Shown piece after piece: positions 33,378-43,812 of a stretch of DNA of 64,000 bases. Numbering within the stretch: the first letter of the stretch is position 1; every line of letters begins with the position of its first letter. The DNA is from Psychrobacter immobilis (lineage in GTDB: Bacteria; Pseudomonadota; Gammaproteobacteria; Pseudomonadales; Moraxellaceae), in NCBI RefSeq assembly GCF_904846285.1, contig NZ_CAJHAD010000001.1:310001-374000 (forward strand). Reading direction: 5' to 3'. A program made the position numbers and the translations under genes. Under the pieces are notes generated by a model. It was not told the DNA's origin, made no database searches, and saw only the letters and a list, made by a program, of their open reading frames with translations.

Positions 33378-34361
33378 TTAACTGGCTTTTGATTGTTGCA
33401 CGCTGGCTTGCGATTTTTGATTTTCTTTATAAATCGCCGCTTGTAGCCAAATATTGGCTTGTACATAATCATGCACTTGAATAGCAGCAGTCGTTGAGGT
33501 TTTAGGTGCGCCAATACGAATCACAAACGGATCAGCATCTTGCTCGCGCAGTACCACCACATCAAATAAGATAATGGCTTGACCATTAAATACCGTTTCT
33601 TGCTTACCAAGCACTTGACCTTGACACCAAGCTTCATCTTCTTGCCCTAAAGTATCGCCAAACAGGTAGGCACACATATGACCCAAATTAATCTCAACTG
33701 GTGCCATTTGCTCTTTGGTCTCTGGTTGCCATGCTTTGATTTTCTCTTGTAAATCATCAGGCATTTTTCCATCATTGGCTGCGACAATGTCGTTAAAAGC
33801 ACGATGATAGCGAATGGCCTCTTGGTCTTCGACCATAATCACCTCGTCTTGTTCGCTCAGCTTAATCTCATGCGCCCAAGCACTAAAATTCACATAATAC
33901 GCCATATCCTGCTGATATAAATGACGGTTAGCGGTATAAAGCTGGTCGAATGCATAGATGATACTGCCATCAGCGGTGCGTAAGCGCAAGACCGCATCAT
34001 GGGTATTGTCATTGACAATCATGCGTTCGATTTTGCACGTCAATCCATACGGGCTATCGACACAAGGGTAAGCATTGATAAAACATTCAGGCTTGCCATC
34101 TTTCATCGCCAGCACCTGATTGATATGACAAGGCTGGTCTTCAGATAAGAGTAAGCAACTGTCTTTTGTAGAACTGACATTACTATTGAGACCTTTTGGC
34201 ATGGCCGCTTTTTCAATCATCTTTTGTAGCCATTCTGGCACGTCTTGACTCATGTCATCGGTCAAAATGCGCCAATGATCGGCATGGCCGGCAGACTGCT
34301 CGTCAGTTAAGGTGATTTTGATAGGGGATTGGATGTTTTTATATTGATAATTAATGGTCAT
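33378..34361 (-). CDS. Conserved-looking protein of unknown function
   Basis: This 327-residue protein has no signal peptide or membrane helix. The middle has CKIERMIVNDN and then DGSIIYAFDQLYTANRHLYQQ, a pattern I recall from unannotated bacterial proteins. The C-terminus has VHDYVQANIWLQAAI, which looks like a small beta domain. It may bind something through beta folds, but nothing supports a specific role. The frame is open to 34388; a GAG is 7 nt before the ATG at 34361, so that start is slightly preferred. The 410 or so bases between it and lolC hold only divergent promoters that I cannot pinpoint. Confidence 0.55.
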   Translation of the reverse strand: MTINYQYKNIQSPIKITLTDEQSAGHADHWRILTDDMSQDVPEWLQKMIEKAAMPKGLNSNVSSTKDSCLLLSEDQPCHINQVLAMKDGKPECFINAYPCVDSPYGLTCKIERMIVNDNTHDAVLRLRTADGSIIYAFDQLYTANRHLYQQDMAYYVNFSAWAHEIKLSEQDEVIMVEDQEAIRYHRAFNDIVAANDGKMPDDLQEKIKAWQPETKEQMAPVEINLGHMCAYLFGDTLGQEDEAWCQGQVLGKQETVFNGQAIILFDVVVLREQDADPFVIRIGAPKTSTTAAIQVHDYVQANIWLQAAIYKENQKSQASVQQSKAS

Positions 34362-34822
34362 GAATATACTCAAACTTAAGTCAGCCATGAGGTTTGGGTC
34401 TAAAACTGTGATTGCTGACCATTATCCAATATATGAGCGGATTGGTTTATGATAACCAGCAATGTCGTCAGTAAAGAGGCAACAAACAACAATGAGGGGT
34501 TAATGACAATTGTCCTTAGCATACAATATATAGGTATAGACGCAACTAATAGCAAGCCCCTCATGAAAAATAATGCTAAAAGTTAAGTTTTTATTAAAAA
34601 ATACCGGCAGTTTGCGCTAATGACTGGCACATATAAGTCAAATTGTGTCAAACTAGCTCCCTTTTGACAGCGGCATTTTGCTGGTCATAACCCCTGTTTT
34701 TGTGTTCGATTGATATGTTTTTGCGACAACTGCTTTGTTAAGCGTAATGCTACGAGGCGGTTGTTGCATCTGATTTTATAACATAAATAAAGTCGCACGT
34801 GGATAAGATAAAGAGTTTGAAT

Positions 34823-36058
34823 ATGTTTCGTCCTTTAGCGTTATTTATCGGCTTACGGTACACCCGAGCAGAGCGTAGTAATGGCTTTATCTCCTTTATA
34901 TCGCTGATCTCAATGATTGGTCTGACGCTTGGCGTAGCGGTATTGATTACGGTGCTATCGGTCATGAATGGTTTTGATCGTGAGTTAAAGACTCGTATTT
35001 TGGGTATGGTGCCGCAAGCGACGGTGATCTCAACCGAGATTATCGGTGATTGGAAGCAGGTGGCAGACAAGATAAAAGAAGATCCAGAAGTCGCCGCTGT
35101 TGCGCCTTTTATACAGCTGCAAGGTATGTTGACCTCCAACGGTCAGGTAGCTGGGATTATGGTCACTGGTGTTGATCCTGAATACGAAAAAAATGTCTCT
35201 ATCATCAACGAGCATATGGTGGAAGGTAGTATTGATACGCTGCAAAATGGCGAATTCAGTATTGTGCTTGGCGAAGAGATGGTGCAGTCTTTGGGGCTGC
35301 GCTTAGGCGATAAAGTGACGTTGGTGCTGCCAGAAGCGTCGCCATCACCAGCAGGTGTGATACCACGCTTTAAACGCTTTACCTTGACGGGTATCTTTAC
35401 CATCAGTCCAGAAGTAGATAGTCTGATGGCGTTTATTCCAATGGGTGATGCGGCAAAATTACTGCGTCTGCCAGAGGGTGCTCAGGGCATCCGTATGAAG
35501 CTTCATGATATCTTTAAAGCACCGATGGCCGCCCAAAGAGCTGCTGCCATCGCCCCTGAGCAATTATATCCTAGCGATTGGACCCAAACCCACGGCAATC
35601 TGTTTGGTGCTATTCAAATGGAAAAAGCCATGGTTGGCTTGCTGTTATTCTTAATTATTTTAGTTGCGGCTTTTAATATTGTCTCAAGTCTGGTGATGCT
35701 AGTCACTGACAAAAAAGCTGATATTGCCATTTTAAAAACATTTGGTGCTTCACCGCGTCTGATTACCCATGTCTTTATGGTACAGGGTGTGGTTATTGGT
35801 TTTATCGGTACGATTGCAGGCACGATACTTGGGATTATCTTTGCCCTGACTGTCAGTGATATTTTGGGCTTTATCAATAATAGCTTTGGTCTAAACTTAT
35901 TTGATGCTTACTTCGTCAACTATCTGCCATCGCAGCTGCGTTTGACCGATGTGGTGCTGATTACCAGTGCGTCATTTGTATTGAGCTTTTTGGCGACCAT
36001 TTATCCAGCACGACGAGCGGCTAAAATTCAGCCCGCTCAAACGCTACGTTACGAGTAA
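34823..36058 (+). CDS. lolC: Lipoprotein-releasing ABC transporter permease LolC
   Basis: This 411-residue inner-membrane permease releases outer-membrane lipoproteins with LolD. Membrane helices lie near residues 22-50 and three more in the C-terminal 150, around a large periplasmic domain. The N-terminal RYTRAERSNGFISFIS is the LolC/E signature. The frame is open from 34799; AAGAG lies 7 nt before the ATG at 34823, which also matches family length. It is 44 nt upstream of lolD. No lolE is found in the window, so this may be the single LolF-like or LolC form. Confidence 0.88.
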   Translation: MFRPLALFIGLRYTRAERSNGFISFISLISMIGLTLGVAVLITVLSVMNGFDRELKTRILGMVPQATVISTEIIGDWKQVADKIKEDPEVAAVAPFIQLQGMLTSNGQVAGIMVTGVDPEYEKNVSIINEHMVEGSIDTLQNGEFSIVLGEEMVQSLGLRLGDKVTLVLPEASPSPAGVIPRFKRFTLTGIFTISPEVDSLMAFIPMGDAAKLLRLPEGAQGIRMKLHDIFKAPMAAQRAAAIAPEQLYPSDWTQTHGNLFGAIQMEKAMVGLLLFLIILVAAFNIVSSLVMLVTDKKADIAILKTFGASPRLITHVFMVQGVVIGFIGTIAGTILGIIFALTVSDILGFINNSFGLNLFDAYFVNYLPSQLRLTDVVLITSASFVLSFLATIYPARRAAKIQPAQTLRYE

Positions 36059-36102
36059 TCTACAGGCGTTAATGCCATGATAAATACAATAAAGGAAGCG
36101 CT

Positions 36103-36783
36103 ATGTCTGCGATTTTAAAAGCGACCAATATTAATAAGATTTACGATGAAGGGGCGGTGAGTACCCAAGTATTGACAGGTTTAGATTTGACCGTCAATGC
36201 CGGTGAGCGCATTGCGATTGTTGGTACCAGTGGTTCAGGAAAAAGCACCTTATTGCATTTGCTCGGCGGACTTGATACGCCAACCAGCGGTGAGGTATGG
36301 CTACACGGACAGCTGCTAAATACGATGAATGAAACTGAGCGCGGCGCGATGCGCAATAAGCACTTAGGATTTATTTATCAGTTTCACCATCTATTGGCGG
36401 AATTTACTGCGGTTGAAAACGTCGCTATGCCGCTATTGATGCGTCCAAAAATGTCGACCACAGAAGCGCGCCAACAAGCTATCGATATTTTAAACAGTGT
36501 TGGTCTAGAGCATCGCTTGGCACACAGGCCGGGTGAGCTATCAGGTGGTGAGCGTCAGCGTGTGGCGATTGCCCGTGCGCTGGTGACCAAGCCTTCGCTT
36601 ATCTTGGCAGATGAGCCAACGGGTAACTTGGATTATGACAATGCCCAAAGCGTGTTTGGCCTGTTATCAGAGCTACAAAGTACCATGCAAACAGCACTAT
36701 TAATGGTGACGCATGACCGTAGCTTAGCGGCGCTTGCTGATCGTCAGCTACTCTTGCGTAATGGTCATTGGGAAGATTATTAA
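36103..36783 (+). CDS. lolD: Lipoprotein-releasing ABC transporter ATPase LolD
   Basis: This 226-residue ATPase is the motor of lipoprotein release. Walker A is GTSGSGKST near residue 43, the signature is [15 protein letters not shown] near 147, and Walker B is [12 protein letters not shown] near 168. An AAGGA box precedes the ATG. Same strand and close to lolC, so an operon. Confidence 0.94.
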   Translation: MSAILKATNINKIYDEGAVSTQVLTGLDLTVNAGERIAIVGTSGSGKSTLLHLLGGLDTPTSGEVWLHGQLLNTMNETERGAMRNKHLGFIYQFHHLLAEFTAVENVAMPLLMRPKMSTTEARQQAIDILNSVGLEHRLAHRPGELSGGERQRVAIARALVTKPSLILADEPTGNLDYDNAQSVFGLLSELQSTMQTALLMVTHDRSLAALADRQLLLRNGHWEDY

Positions 36784-36977
36784 ACCTTTATCTTTAATAT
36801 TTCGTTTTTAATAATATTTTTAACCGTTTCTTCTAAAAGTTGCATGATTGCCGTAACTTAGCCGTAGCATGATACGGTTGGATTTCTTATAAGAGCTGCT
36901 TATAAAAAATGCGAAAAAAATGGCCTGCATCTAGCAGCCTTAACTAATAAATAAAGCCATAAATAAGGATTGATAAG

Positions 36978-37295
36978 ATGGATAAAGATGACGACCCAAT
37001 TGAAGCGTTTGGCAGTATCGAAGAAGGCAACGAGCCATTAAAACCTTATATGGATCCGACCCTGTTCGATACCATTGATAAACAGGCACAAATAGAGTTG
37101 CTCACGCCGGTTTTTGACTCGATTACTTTGGCTGGTGCGGATTACGATTTAAAAGCGCAGGACAGTGCAACCGGCAAGCGCTATACGCTGCTGAAAGATG
37201 AAAAAGTGATTGATATTTTTGTGATGGATACTAATCTTACTGATAATGTTCTCAATGCTATTGAAAAGCATAAAGAGCAAGAAGATGAGCTATAA
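36978..37295 (+). CDS. Small acidic protein of unknown function
   Basis: This 105-residue protein is acidic, with no motif known to me. It begins DKDDDPIEAFGSIEEGNEP and ends KHKEQEDEL. A strong AAGGA box lies 8 nt before the ATG. It is separate from lolD by 194 nt and is soluble, without a signal peptide. Confidence 0.6.
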   Translation: MDKDDDPIEAFGSIEEGNEPLKPYMDPTLFDTIDKQAQIELLTPVFDSITLAGADYDLKAQDSATGKRYTLLKDEKVIDIFVMDTNLTDNVLNAIEKHKEQEDEL

Positions 37296-37393
37296 CGTTG
37301 CGTAAGGAATAAGCGGTTTCTGTGTTTTTTCAATGAAACTGTTTTTATAATAAGACTGCATTTTAACGAATAGTTATTAATAATAGAAATCTA

Positions 37394-37969
37394 CTAACGC
37401 TTGGTTAATTTATCAGAAGGCTTTTTCTGACGTTTTTGCCAACTGGTGACGGTTTTATAGCGCCAGATGGCTTTAAATGCTAAGCCACATACGATGCTGC
37501 TGATAATAGCTAAAATCGTCAACCCTAAACAAAATGCAGCGATTGATACCGTACCTTTATAAGTAATAAAGGGGTTGGCACCGTCTGATAATGCCCATAG
37601 GCTAAAATCCGCAATCATCCTGCCGATAAGTCGCAAGCTAATCATTGGTACATCAAGGATTTTGGCACCAATATAGTAGCCAGCATAAAAGACCGGTAAG
37701 CTGGTTACTGGATTGGTAATCCATGTTAAACCGAGCGCCATCGGTACATTGGCACGAAAAATGAGCGCACCAATTAATGCCAGTAACATCTGTCCTGGTA
37801 GCGGAAAAAACGCGCTAAGCACACCGATATAAACCGCTTTATTTAAACTGTGGCGATTAAAATGCCATAAACGCGGGTCGGCAAGTTGCGGCGCAAACCA
37901 TTTTAATGTGCGACTGGCTAAGATTTTTTCAGGAGTGGGAAGTAGGTCTTTTAGACGTTTATTTGGCAC
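37394..37969 (-). CDS. DUF2062 membrane protein
   Basis: This 191-residue protein has about four membrane helices. The N-terminal part has MPNKRLKDLLPTPEKI and then LADPRLWHFNRHS and AFFPLPGQM, the hallmark of DUF2062. The frame is open to a TTG at 38005, but a GTG at 37969 has AAAGG 7 nt upstream and gives the family's usual N-terminus, so I chose it. Function unknown; the family often lies near comEC, as here. Confidence 0.8.
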   Translation of the reverse strand: MPNKRLKDLLPTPEKILASRTLKWFAPQLADPRLWHFNRHSLNKAVYIGVLSAFFPLPGQMLLALIGALIFRANVPMALGLTWITNPVTSLPVFYAGYYIGAKILDVPMISLRLIGRMIADFSLWALSDGANPFITYKGTVSIAAFCLGLTILAIISSIVCGLAFKAIWRYKTVTSWQKRQKKPSDKLTKR

Positions 37970-38216
37970 ATAATTGCCTTTACTCGTTATCTGCAGCCCG
38001 CTCAAATATATTGCTAGGCTGTTATGCAGTGATATTATTAATAAAAAATACAGATAAGAATGTTATCAGAAAAGCAGGAGGATAATGTTGAATAATCATC
38101 GTCGCAATATTTCTGCTCAGTATAGGGTAATAGTAGAATAAATGCCATCGCCTGACGCTATTGTCTACTATTAAGACTAAAGTCAGTCGTCATCCAAACA
38201 GAGTATCAAGCAAGGA

Positions 38217-41200
38217 ATGCTGGTGTACTGGTTACTTGGTAGCTTAATAATCATCGTTATGATGGGCGTTTTGGCCGCTGCTGATAGTATGGCGCTGCCT
38301 GTAAGCTCCTTATTAGCGCATCTCAGCGTAGCAGGGCTCAGCGCTGCTACGATATTACCGCTATTATTAACGATTCTTACTATTGTCTTATTAGTCGTCA
38401 GTCAACTTCTTATTTCATTTCCTCATTCCTTTAACGTCAAAATACCTCTTGCTCAAAATGCTTCTCTAAATTCTACAACAACCTCATCTTATAACTTGTC
38501 ACTACTGTCTAAATGTATCCGCTATTTCTTATTGGCAGGATTATCGTTGGTGCTGATTATAGGTAGTGGGCTGCTCGCTTTAATGAGCCATCAGGAGGCG
38601 CAAAATAGTGCCATAAAGCAACCTTTGCGTGTACAAGCGCTAGTTAGTATCGAAGGAATAAGCGATAGTGTCTATGATATTACAAGCGATAGTGGCTATC
38701 GACAGGTCGCCACCATCAGTCAAATATCACCGTTATTGTCTGAATTGACAGCGCAGGATTTGGACAAATTGACGGCACAATACGCTGCCAATTATAGAGA
38801 ATCTCTGGATAATAGCCTAAGCAATAATAGAGAAAATAAAGATGATTTGAGTGGAGATAGTGCTGAAAATTTTGCGGGCTTTGATAAAACTGAATACCGT
38901 GTATTGCTAAACGCCTATCCAAAAAAGCCAAAGCCTAAAAAACCTTTCAAAAAATATTCTACGAAACAAGCCAAAAACCCATTTAAGCAATCGCATACTA
39001 TAGACTTAAATCATTTGCAGCCTGGTGACAAGTTGTTTATGACCTTGACGCTAGCACCTCTTGTTGGCTCTGAGCAAGCGATGAATAATCCAACGGGGTT
39101 TGATAGTTATCGGTGGTTACGAGGGCGGCATATCGATGGGGTTGCTAATATATTAGCGACCAGTACTGCGACTATTCCCTTTGATGACTCATTGGCATTA
39201 TCTACAGCGGACAATTCTTATCTACAACGTTTTCGTAGCGCTATAGAACAAGGGCGTTGGCAGTTGCGCCAACACTTTTATCAAGATTGGGTAGCGCAAA
39301 CCACCGCACAGCAGCAAGCAAAAGCAGTGACTTTAAGTTTGCTGACCGGTGACCGCAGTTTAATCAATCGCGATACCAAAGATTTATATCAGCTGGCCGG
39401 TATTTCTCATTTATTGGCTATCTCAGGGACGCATGTTTTATTTTTAGCGATTGTGTTAGCGGGATTGGCGGTCTTACTGCTGAATCGTTTTTATCCATCG
39501 CTTTATCGTCATATCCCGCGCTGGCAAGTACGCTGGTGGGTCATGATTAGCGCAGCTTTTATTTATGCCTTATTTACGGGGTTTGATGTACCGGCTGCAC
39601 GTACCGCATGGATGCTATTAGCGATAGGGTTGATACGTCTGACACTACTACCGATTAGTACCATGCGTATATTGTTGGCGCTGGCGGTATTAATGGCATG
39701 GCTTGACCCTTATGTCTTGTGGCAGGCAGGTTATTGGCTGTCTTTTATAGCAGTGGCGCTATTGTTAAAATATGAGGATAGCTTAGTACAGTCGAGTCAA
39801 GCAGAATTCACCCAGCTAACGGTTTTTAGTCATAATGATAATACAAGTAAGCAGATGCTTAAACGCATGGCGCTTGGATTTAAAAAGTTGTTCAAATTAC
39901 AGTTTTGGCTATTCATTGCGCTGTTGCCCATTACCTTGTTATTGTTTGGCAAGGCTTCACTGTTAGGGCTTATCGTCAACCTATTTGCCATTGGTTTATT
40001 TGGCTGGGTGATTGTACCGCTGAATCTACTATCGGGGCTTTGCTATCTTATCTTGCCCACGTTAGCAGATGCTATTTGGACGCTGGTGATTGCCATCGTT
40101 GCTTATTTACACGAGATAATCACGTGGCTGACAGCATTACCTATATTCTCAGGCGCATGGCTATATACGCCAGTCAATACGGCTATTTTACTGATGGTTT
40201 CATTGGCTATGTTGCCGTGGTTATTGCCTCGCGGGCTTATCAGTCGTTGGCTCGCGCTACCGCCATTAACGCTGCTGGTTATGACGGTATATGCCAATCA
40301 GCAGTCGTTAACTATGACGCCAACTCTCTATATTTTGCCGACGGGTGACCAATATGTGAGTGCGGTTTTGCTGCAATATCCTGTGATAGATAGTGAAAAT
40401 GTGCCTAAAGATAATAATAAAGGCGCATCCGCTATAAGGGTAAATAAGAAAAATGTCAGTTGGTTGTTTTTAGCCGATCATAGACTTAATGGTGTCCGTA
40501 CGATGCCAAGTACGCTAACGGCTGATAAGCTTTCCGCGACGCTAGAGCAGCAATTACGCAGCTTATCCATTAAGCGCTTAGAAGGTATCGTGGTGCAAAG
40601 TAGTAGCGCTGCATTGACTGCTAAATTGTCAACATCAGCGACAAGTTCGACTAACAACAGCAAGACATTGAAGACCGCTACTTCTAAGACAGATAACTAT
40701 AATCCGAGCAGTTCTGAATTACTACCAATGACAGTGGCGCAATTAAGTCAACGTTTTCCAACGGCTCAATACTGGCAAGCAGGACGTAGTGAACACTGGC
40801 CTGAGCTTCAGCGCGCTTATCAAACAACCAGTCAAGCTAAAGCTTATGCAACCATCAGCGCCCAAGGTTGTGAGCAAGGTAAAGTCTGGCAACTTGCAAA
40901 TGGTAATCTAACTTTGCAAGCAATAACAGGTTGGAGCAAAATAAACGATGCCAGCGTGTGGGATTGTACACTTGCTATTGATAGTCGACTGCCTATTCAA
41001 GTGATAAATTATAATGCGGCTGAGCCACTAAAATCATTACCTGCTGATATACAAACGCTTCAGTCCTATGTAGAAGTGCCACCTTCTCAAGCTAAAAATC
41101 CTCAATCACGCTTAATTCTGAATGCCGATACGCATCCGCGCGTTTGGCAAATGTGGTCGTTATTATGTGCGATTGAATCGAATGCTAAAAATGACACTTT

Positions 41201-41378
41201 AAACAACGCATTAAACAATACCTTAGATGATGCCATAAATAGTACAACATGGCTTGGACACAGCACTTCGCATATATCTGCAGATGTAATAAGTGAGCAA
41301 CAAATCCATGAGATAATCACTTACGATAATAAGCCGCTAGATGCCGCTTTATCTTTTAATACTGATAGTAAGGATTAA
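38217..41378 (+). CDS. comEC: DNA uptake channel ComEC/Rec2
   Basis: This 1053-residue inner-membrane protein should move single-stranded DNA into the cytoplasm in natural transformation. Two or three helices start the protein, a DUF4131-like region follows (with a Lys-rich insert near residues 236-262), and a competence domain of about ten helices holds GISHLLAISGTHVLFLA near residue 395. The C-terminal part (after about 700) is where a metallo-beta-lactamase domain normally lies, but its usual HxHxDH motif is not seen. The ATG at 38217 has AAGGA directly against it; a GTG at 38223 is better spaced, so the true start may be there. Confidence 0.88.
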   Translation: MLVYWLLGSLIIIVMMGVLAAADSMALPVSSLLAHLSVAGLSAATILPLLLTILTIVLLVVSQLLISFPHSFNVKIPLAQNASLNSTTTSSYNLSLLSKCIRYFLLAGLSLVLIIGSGLLALMSHQEAQNSAIKQPLRVQALVSIEGISDSVYDITSDSGYRQVATISQISPLLSELTAQDLDKLTAQYAANYRESLDNSLSNNRENKDDLSGDSAENFAGFDKTEYRVLLNAYPKKPKPKKPFKKYSTKQAKNPFKQSHTIDLNHLQPGDKLFMTLTLAPLVGSEQAMNNPTGFDSYRWLRGRHIDGVANILATSTATIPFDDSLALSTADNSYLQRFRSAIEQGRWQLRQHFYQDWVAQTTAQQQAKAVTLSLLTGDRSLINRDTKDLYQLAGISHLLAISGTHVLFLAIVLAGLAVLLLNRFYPSLYRHIPRWQVRWWVMISAAFIYALFTGFDVPAARTAWMLLAIGLIRLTLLPISTMRILLALAVLMAWLDPYVLWQAGYWLSFIAVALLLKYEDSLVQSSQAEFTQLTVFSHNDNTSKQMLKRMALGFKKLFKLQFWLFIALLPITLLLFGKASLLGLIVNLFAIGLFGWVIVPLNLLSGLCYLILPTLADAIWTLVIAIVAYLHEIITWLTALPIFSGAWLYTPVNTAILLMVSLAMLPWLLPRGLISRWLALPPLTLLVMTVYANQQSLTMTPTLYILPTGDQYVSAVLLQYPVIDSENVPKDNNKGASAIRVNKKNVSWLFLADHRLNGVRTMPSTLTADKLSATLEQQLRSLSIKRLEGIVVQSSSAALTAKLSTSATSSTNNSKTLKTATSKTDNYNPSSSELLPMTVAQLSQRFPTAQYWQAGRSEHWPELQRAYQTTSQAKAYATISAQGCEQGKVWQLANGNLTLQAITGWSKINDASVWDCTLAIDSRLPIQVINYNAAEPLKSLPADIQTLQSYVEVPPSQAKNPQSRLILNADTHPRVWQMWSLLCAIESNAKNDTLNNALNNTLDDAINSTTWLGHSTSHISADVISEQQIHEIITYDNKPLDAALSFNTDSKD

Positions 41379-41649
41379 CCTTAAGCTTTACCTTTATAGT
41401 GTTGTTCTTATAAAATGCCTTGCGTCTAAAGGTGTCGCCCTTATAATATCAAGCTATTTCACAGTTCTGCTATTGAACCATGAGGGAAATGGCACCATAC
41501 TTAGTAGCTTGTTTGACTTTTATGAAAGCGCTACAAAACGCACTTCTATAAGTAAATATACTTATTGCGGTTGTATTAAGTTTTTGCTCGATTAAGTTTT
41601 AAGACCCTCTCTTTTATCGTTTTACATTGTTTCTGACTTAGGAAGTTAT

Positions 41650-42705
41650 ATGCCCAACTGGCCACCAGACCCTAACAAACGTCCTGACATCTCGGCAAAT
41701 CAGCCAACGCCCCTGCAGCAGTCAAATCAGCCGAGCGGACAAGAGTGGCGACTGATTGAAAATACGTTATTAGCCAGTGTGGTTGAGCAGCGACGCGCCC
41801 GTCGCTGGAGTATTTTCTTTAAGCTATTGACCTTTGGTTATATCTTATTGATATTTTTAACCCTTGGCCGCGGTTGCAGCACCAAAACACCAACCAGTCT
41901 TGATGGCGTAGATACCAGCAAGCCGCATTTGGCAGTGGTTGAAATCCAAGGGACGATTAGTAGTGGGGATACCGCCAATGCTTATGATGTCAATGAAGCC
42001 TTGACGCGTGCCTTTAAAAACAGCAATGCCAAAGCGGTGGCGCTCGATATTAATTCACCTGGTGGCTCGCCGGTACAATCTGATGAAATCTGGCAGACGA
42101 TGATGGATTTACGTAAAGAATATCCTGATAAAAAACTCTACGCTGTGATTGGTGATATGGGTGCTTCTGGCGCTTATTATATTGCCTCGGCAGCGGATGA
42201 GATTTATGTCAATCCATCAAGCTTGGTTGGTTCGATTGGTGTGATTATGCCAAGCTATAATATTGAAGGCTTAATGGATAAATTCGGTGTTGAAGACCGT
42301 ACTATTACCGCAGGCGAGTATAAAGATATCTTAAGCTTGTCACGTCCGCTTACTGCTTATGAAGAGCAGCACGTCGAAAAAGTGTTGAATAATACTCATA
42401 AGCACTTTATCAATGCGGTCAAACAAGGTCGCGGTGATCGTCTGAAAAACCCTGAGGAAAACAAACTGTTTTCAGGGCTGTTTTGGACCGGCGAGCAGTC
42501 TATTGAGCTTGGTTTAGCAGACAAAAAGGGCAGTATCTCAAGTTTAGAGAAGCAGCTTAAGCTTAAAAATGTGGTCAATTACACGCCAACTGATCCATTT
42601 AGTTTATTTATGGATCGCTTCGCCGTTAAGCTAGGTGCAGGCCTTAGTTCAAGCATCAAGCTTGATGTGTTACCACAAGAAGAGGGTAATGCGCAGATGC
42701 GCTAA
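41650..42705 (+). CDS. sppA: Signal peptide peptidase SppA, short form (S49 family)
   Basis: This 351-residue membrane-anchored serine protease should degrade leftover signal peptides. One helix (about 57-75) anchors it. The catalytic Ser lies in GASGAYYIAS near residue 178 and the Lys in GEYKDILS near 230. This is the single-domain form, half the E. coli SppA. An AGGA box lies 6 nt before the ATG. A hairpin follows the gene. The 271 nt before it hold nothing I can recognise. Confidence 0.9.
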   Translation: MPNWPPDPNKRPDISANQPTPLQQSNQPSGQEWRLIENTLLASVVEQRRARRWSIFFKLLTFGYILLIFLTLGRGCSTKTPTSLDGVDTSKPHLAVVEIQGTISSGDTANAYDVNEALTRAFKNSNAKAVALDINSPGGSPVQSDEIWQTMMDLRKEYPDKKLYAVIGDMGASGAYYIASAADEIYVNPSSLVGSIGVIMPSYNIEGLMDKFGVEDRTITAGEYKDILSLSRPLTAYEEQHVEKVLNNTHKHFINAVKQGRGDRLKNPEENKLFSGLFWTGEQSIELGLADKKGSISSLEKQLKLKNVVNYTPTDPFSLFMDRFAVKLGAGLSSSIKLDVLPQEEGNAQMR

Positions 42706-42739
42706 GCCCTTTATATTTTAGATTTAATGTGTATGATTG

Positions 42740-42773
42740 TTAAGGCTGAGTATAGGATTATACTCAGCCTTAA
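42740..42773 (+). terminator. Hairpin terminator of sppA
   Basis: Arms TTAAGGCTGAGTATA and TATACTCAGCCTTAA form a perfect 15-bp stem around GGAT. The U-tract is weak. Confidence 0.7.
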
Positions 42774-42852
42774 TTGTATATAAATTTAGATTATTATAAT
42801 AACTATTCCAAATAACTGTTTAAATTACTATTTAAATTACTGAGAGCCTGTC

Positions 42853-43740
42853 ATGAGTGCCATTAATTTACAGACCTTTGCGTCATTACCCAAATCTAAA
42901 ATAACCCAAAAACCGGTCATTCATTTTGCCCATGCTAATGGTATGCCAAGTGCTGTTTATGCGCCGTTTTTTGCAGCGCTTGCTGAATTTTTTACCATTG
43001 AATATATTCCAATGTTGGGTAATACGCCCGATTATCCAGTAGATGATCATTGGAAGAGCCTGACGCAGCAGATTATTGATAGTGTGGAACGTACTTGTGA
43101 GCAGCATGGCGTTAGTCAGGTGGTGGGTGTCGGTCATTCGCTTGGTGCGATGTGTACTATGCAGGCGTTATACCGTGCGCCAGAAATCTTTGCGCAAGCG
43201 GTGCTGATGGATCCACCTTGGATTTATGGCAAAGTTAGCCTGCTATGGCATTTGGCTAAAACCGCAGATAGATTACCGCTAATGAATAATCGTTTGATGG
43301 ATAAACTGTCGCCAGCGGGCGTGTCTAAGCATCGCCGTGATGTTTGGGATAGCCGCGAAGATGCCTATGATAAGCTGCGTCATAAAGGCTTTTTTAAAGA
43401 TTTCGATGAGCGTAGCTTTGATGGCTATATCGAGCATGGTTTACATGAGCGTGCTGATGGAAAGGTAACGCTGGCCATTCCTAAAGCAAGAGAAGTTGAA
43501 GTTTTTCGTACCAATCCATCATGGTATTGGCTGACCCCAAACCGTGCGCCTAAGCCGCCGGTAACACTCATCATTGGTGAAGACAGTATATTTCTTAAAC
43601 GCCGATTTCCGCAGCAAATCAAATCACGCCTTAATATCGATTACGAAACCCATGCAGGTGGTCATATGTTCCCACTTGAGCACCCAGAGTCTGTGGCGCT
43701 ACAAGTGCTTGAGCTTATCAAACAGCAGTTACCAAAATAA
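42853..43740 (+). CDS. Alpha/beta hydrolase
   Basis: This 295-residue soluble hydrolase has the nucleophile elbow GHSLGA near residue 97 and the oxyanion motif HFAHANGMPS near residue 24. A catalytic His is likely in HAGGHMFP near the C-terminus. The substrate is unknown; the HANG form is seen in a wide group of uncharacterised hydrolases. A GAG box precedes the ATG. It is followed 72 nt later by the CPBP gene in the same direction. Confidence 0.85.
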   Translation: MSAINLQTFASLPKSKITQKPVIHFAHANGMPSAVYAPFFAALAEFFTIEYIPMLGNTPDYPVDDHWKSLTQQIIDSVERTCEQHGVSQVVGVGHSLGAMCTMQALYRAPEIFAQAVLMDPPWIYGKVSLLWHLAKTADRLPLMNNRLMDKLSPAGVSKHRRDVWDSREDAYDKLRHKGFFKDFDERSFDGYIEHGLHERADGKVTLAIPKAREVEVFRTNPSWYWLTPNRAPKPPVTLIIGEDSIFLKRRFPQQIKSRLNIDYETHAGGHMFPLEHPESVALQVLELIKQQLPK

Positions 43741-43812
43741 GCTGATCTTTTATACTAATGCTCATCATAAATATAATGTGGGCAGCTCGTACACCCTTTT
43801 GAGTGATACTTT

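Noticed and set aside
41341..41595. 84-codon frame at the comEC end
   Set aside because: It overlaps the end of comEC, no ribosome site, and low-complexity hydrophobic content; likely chance.
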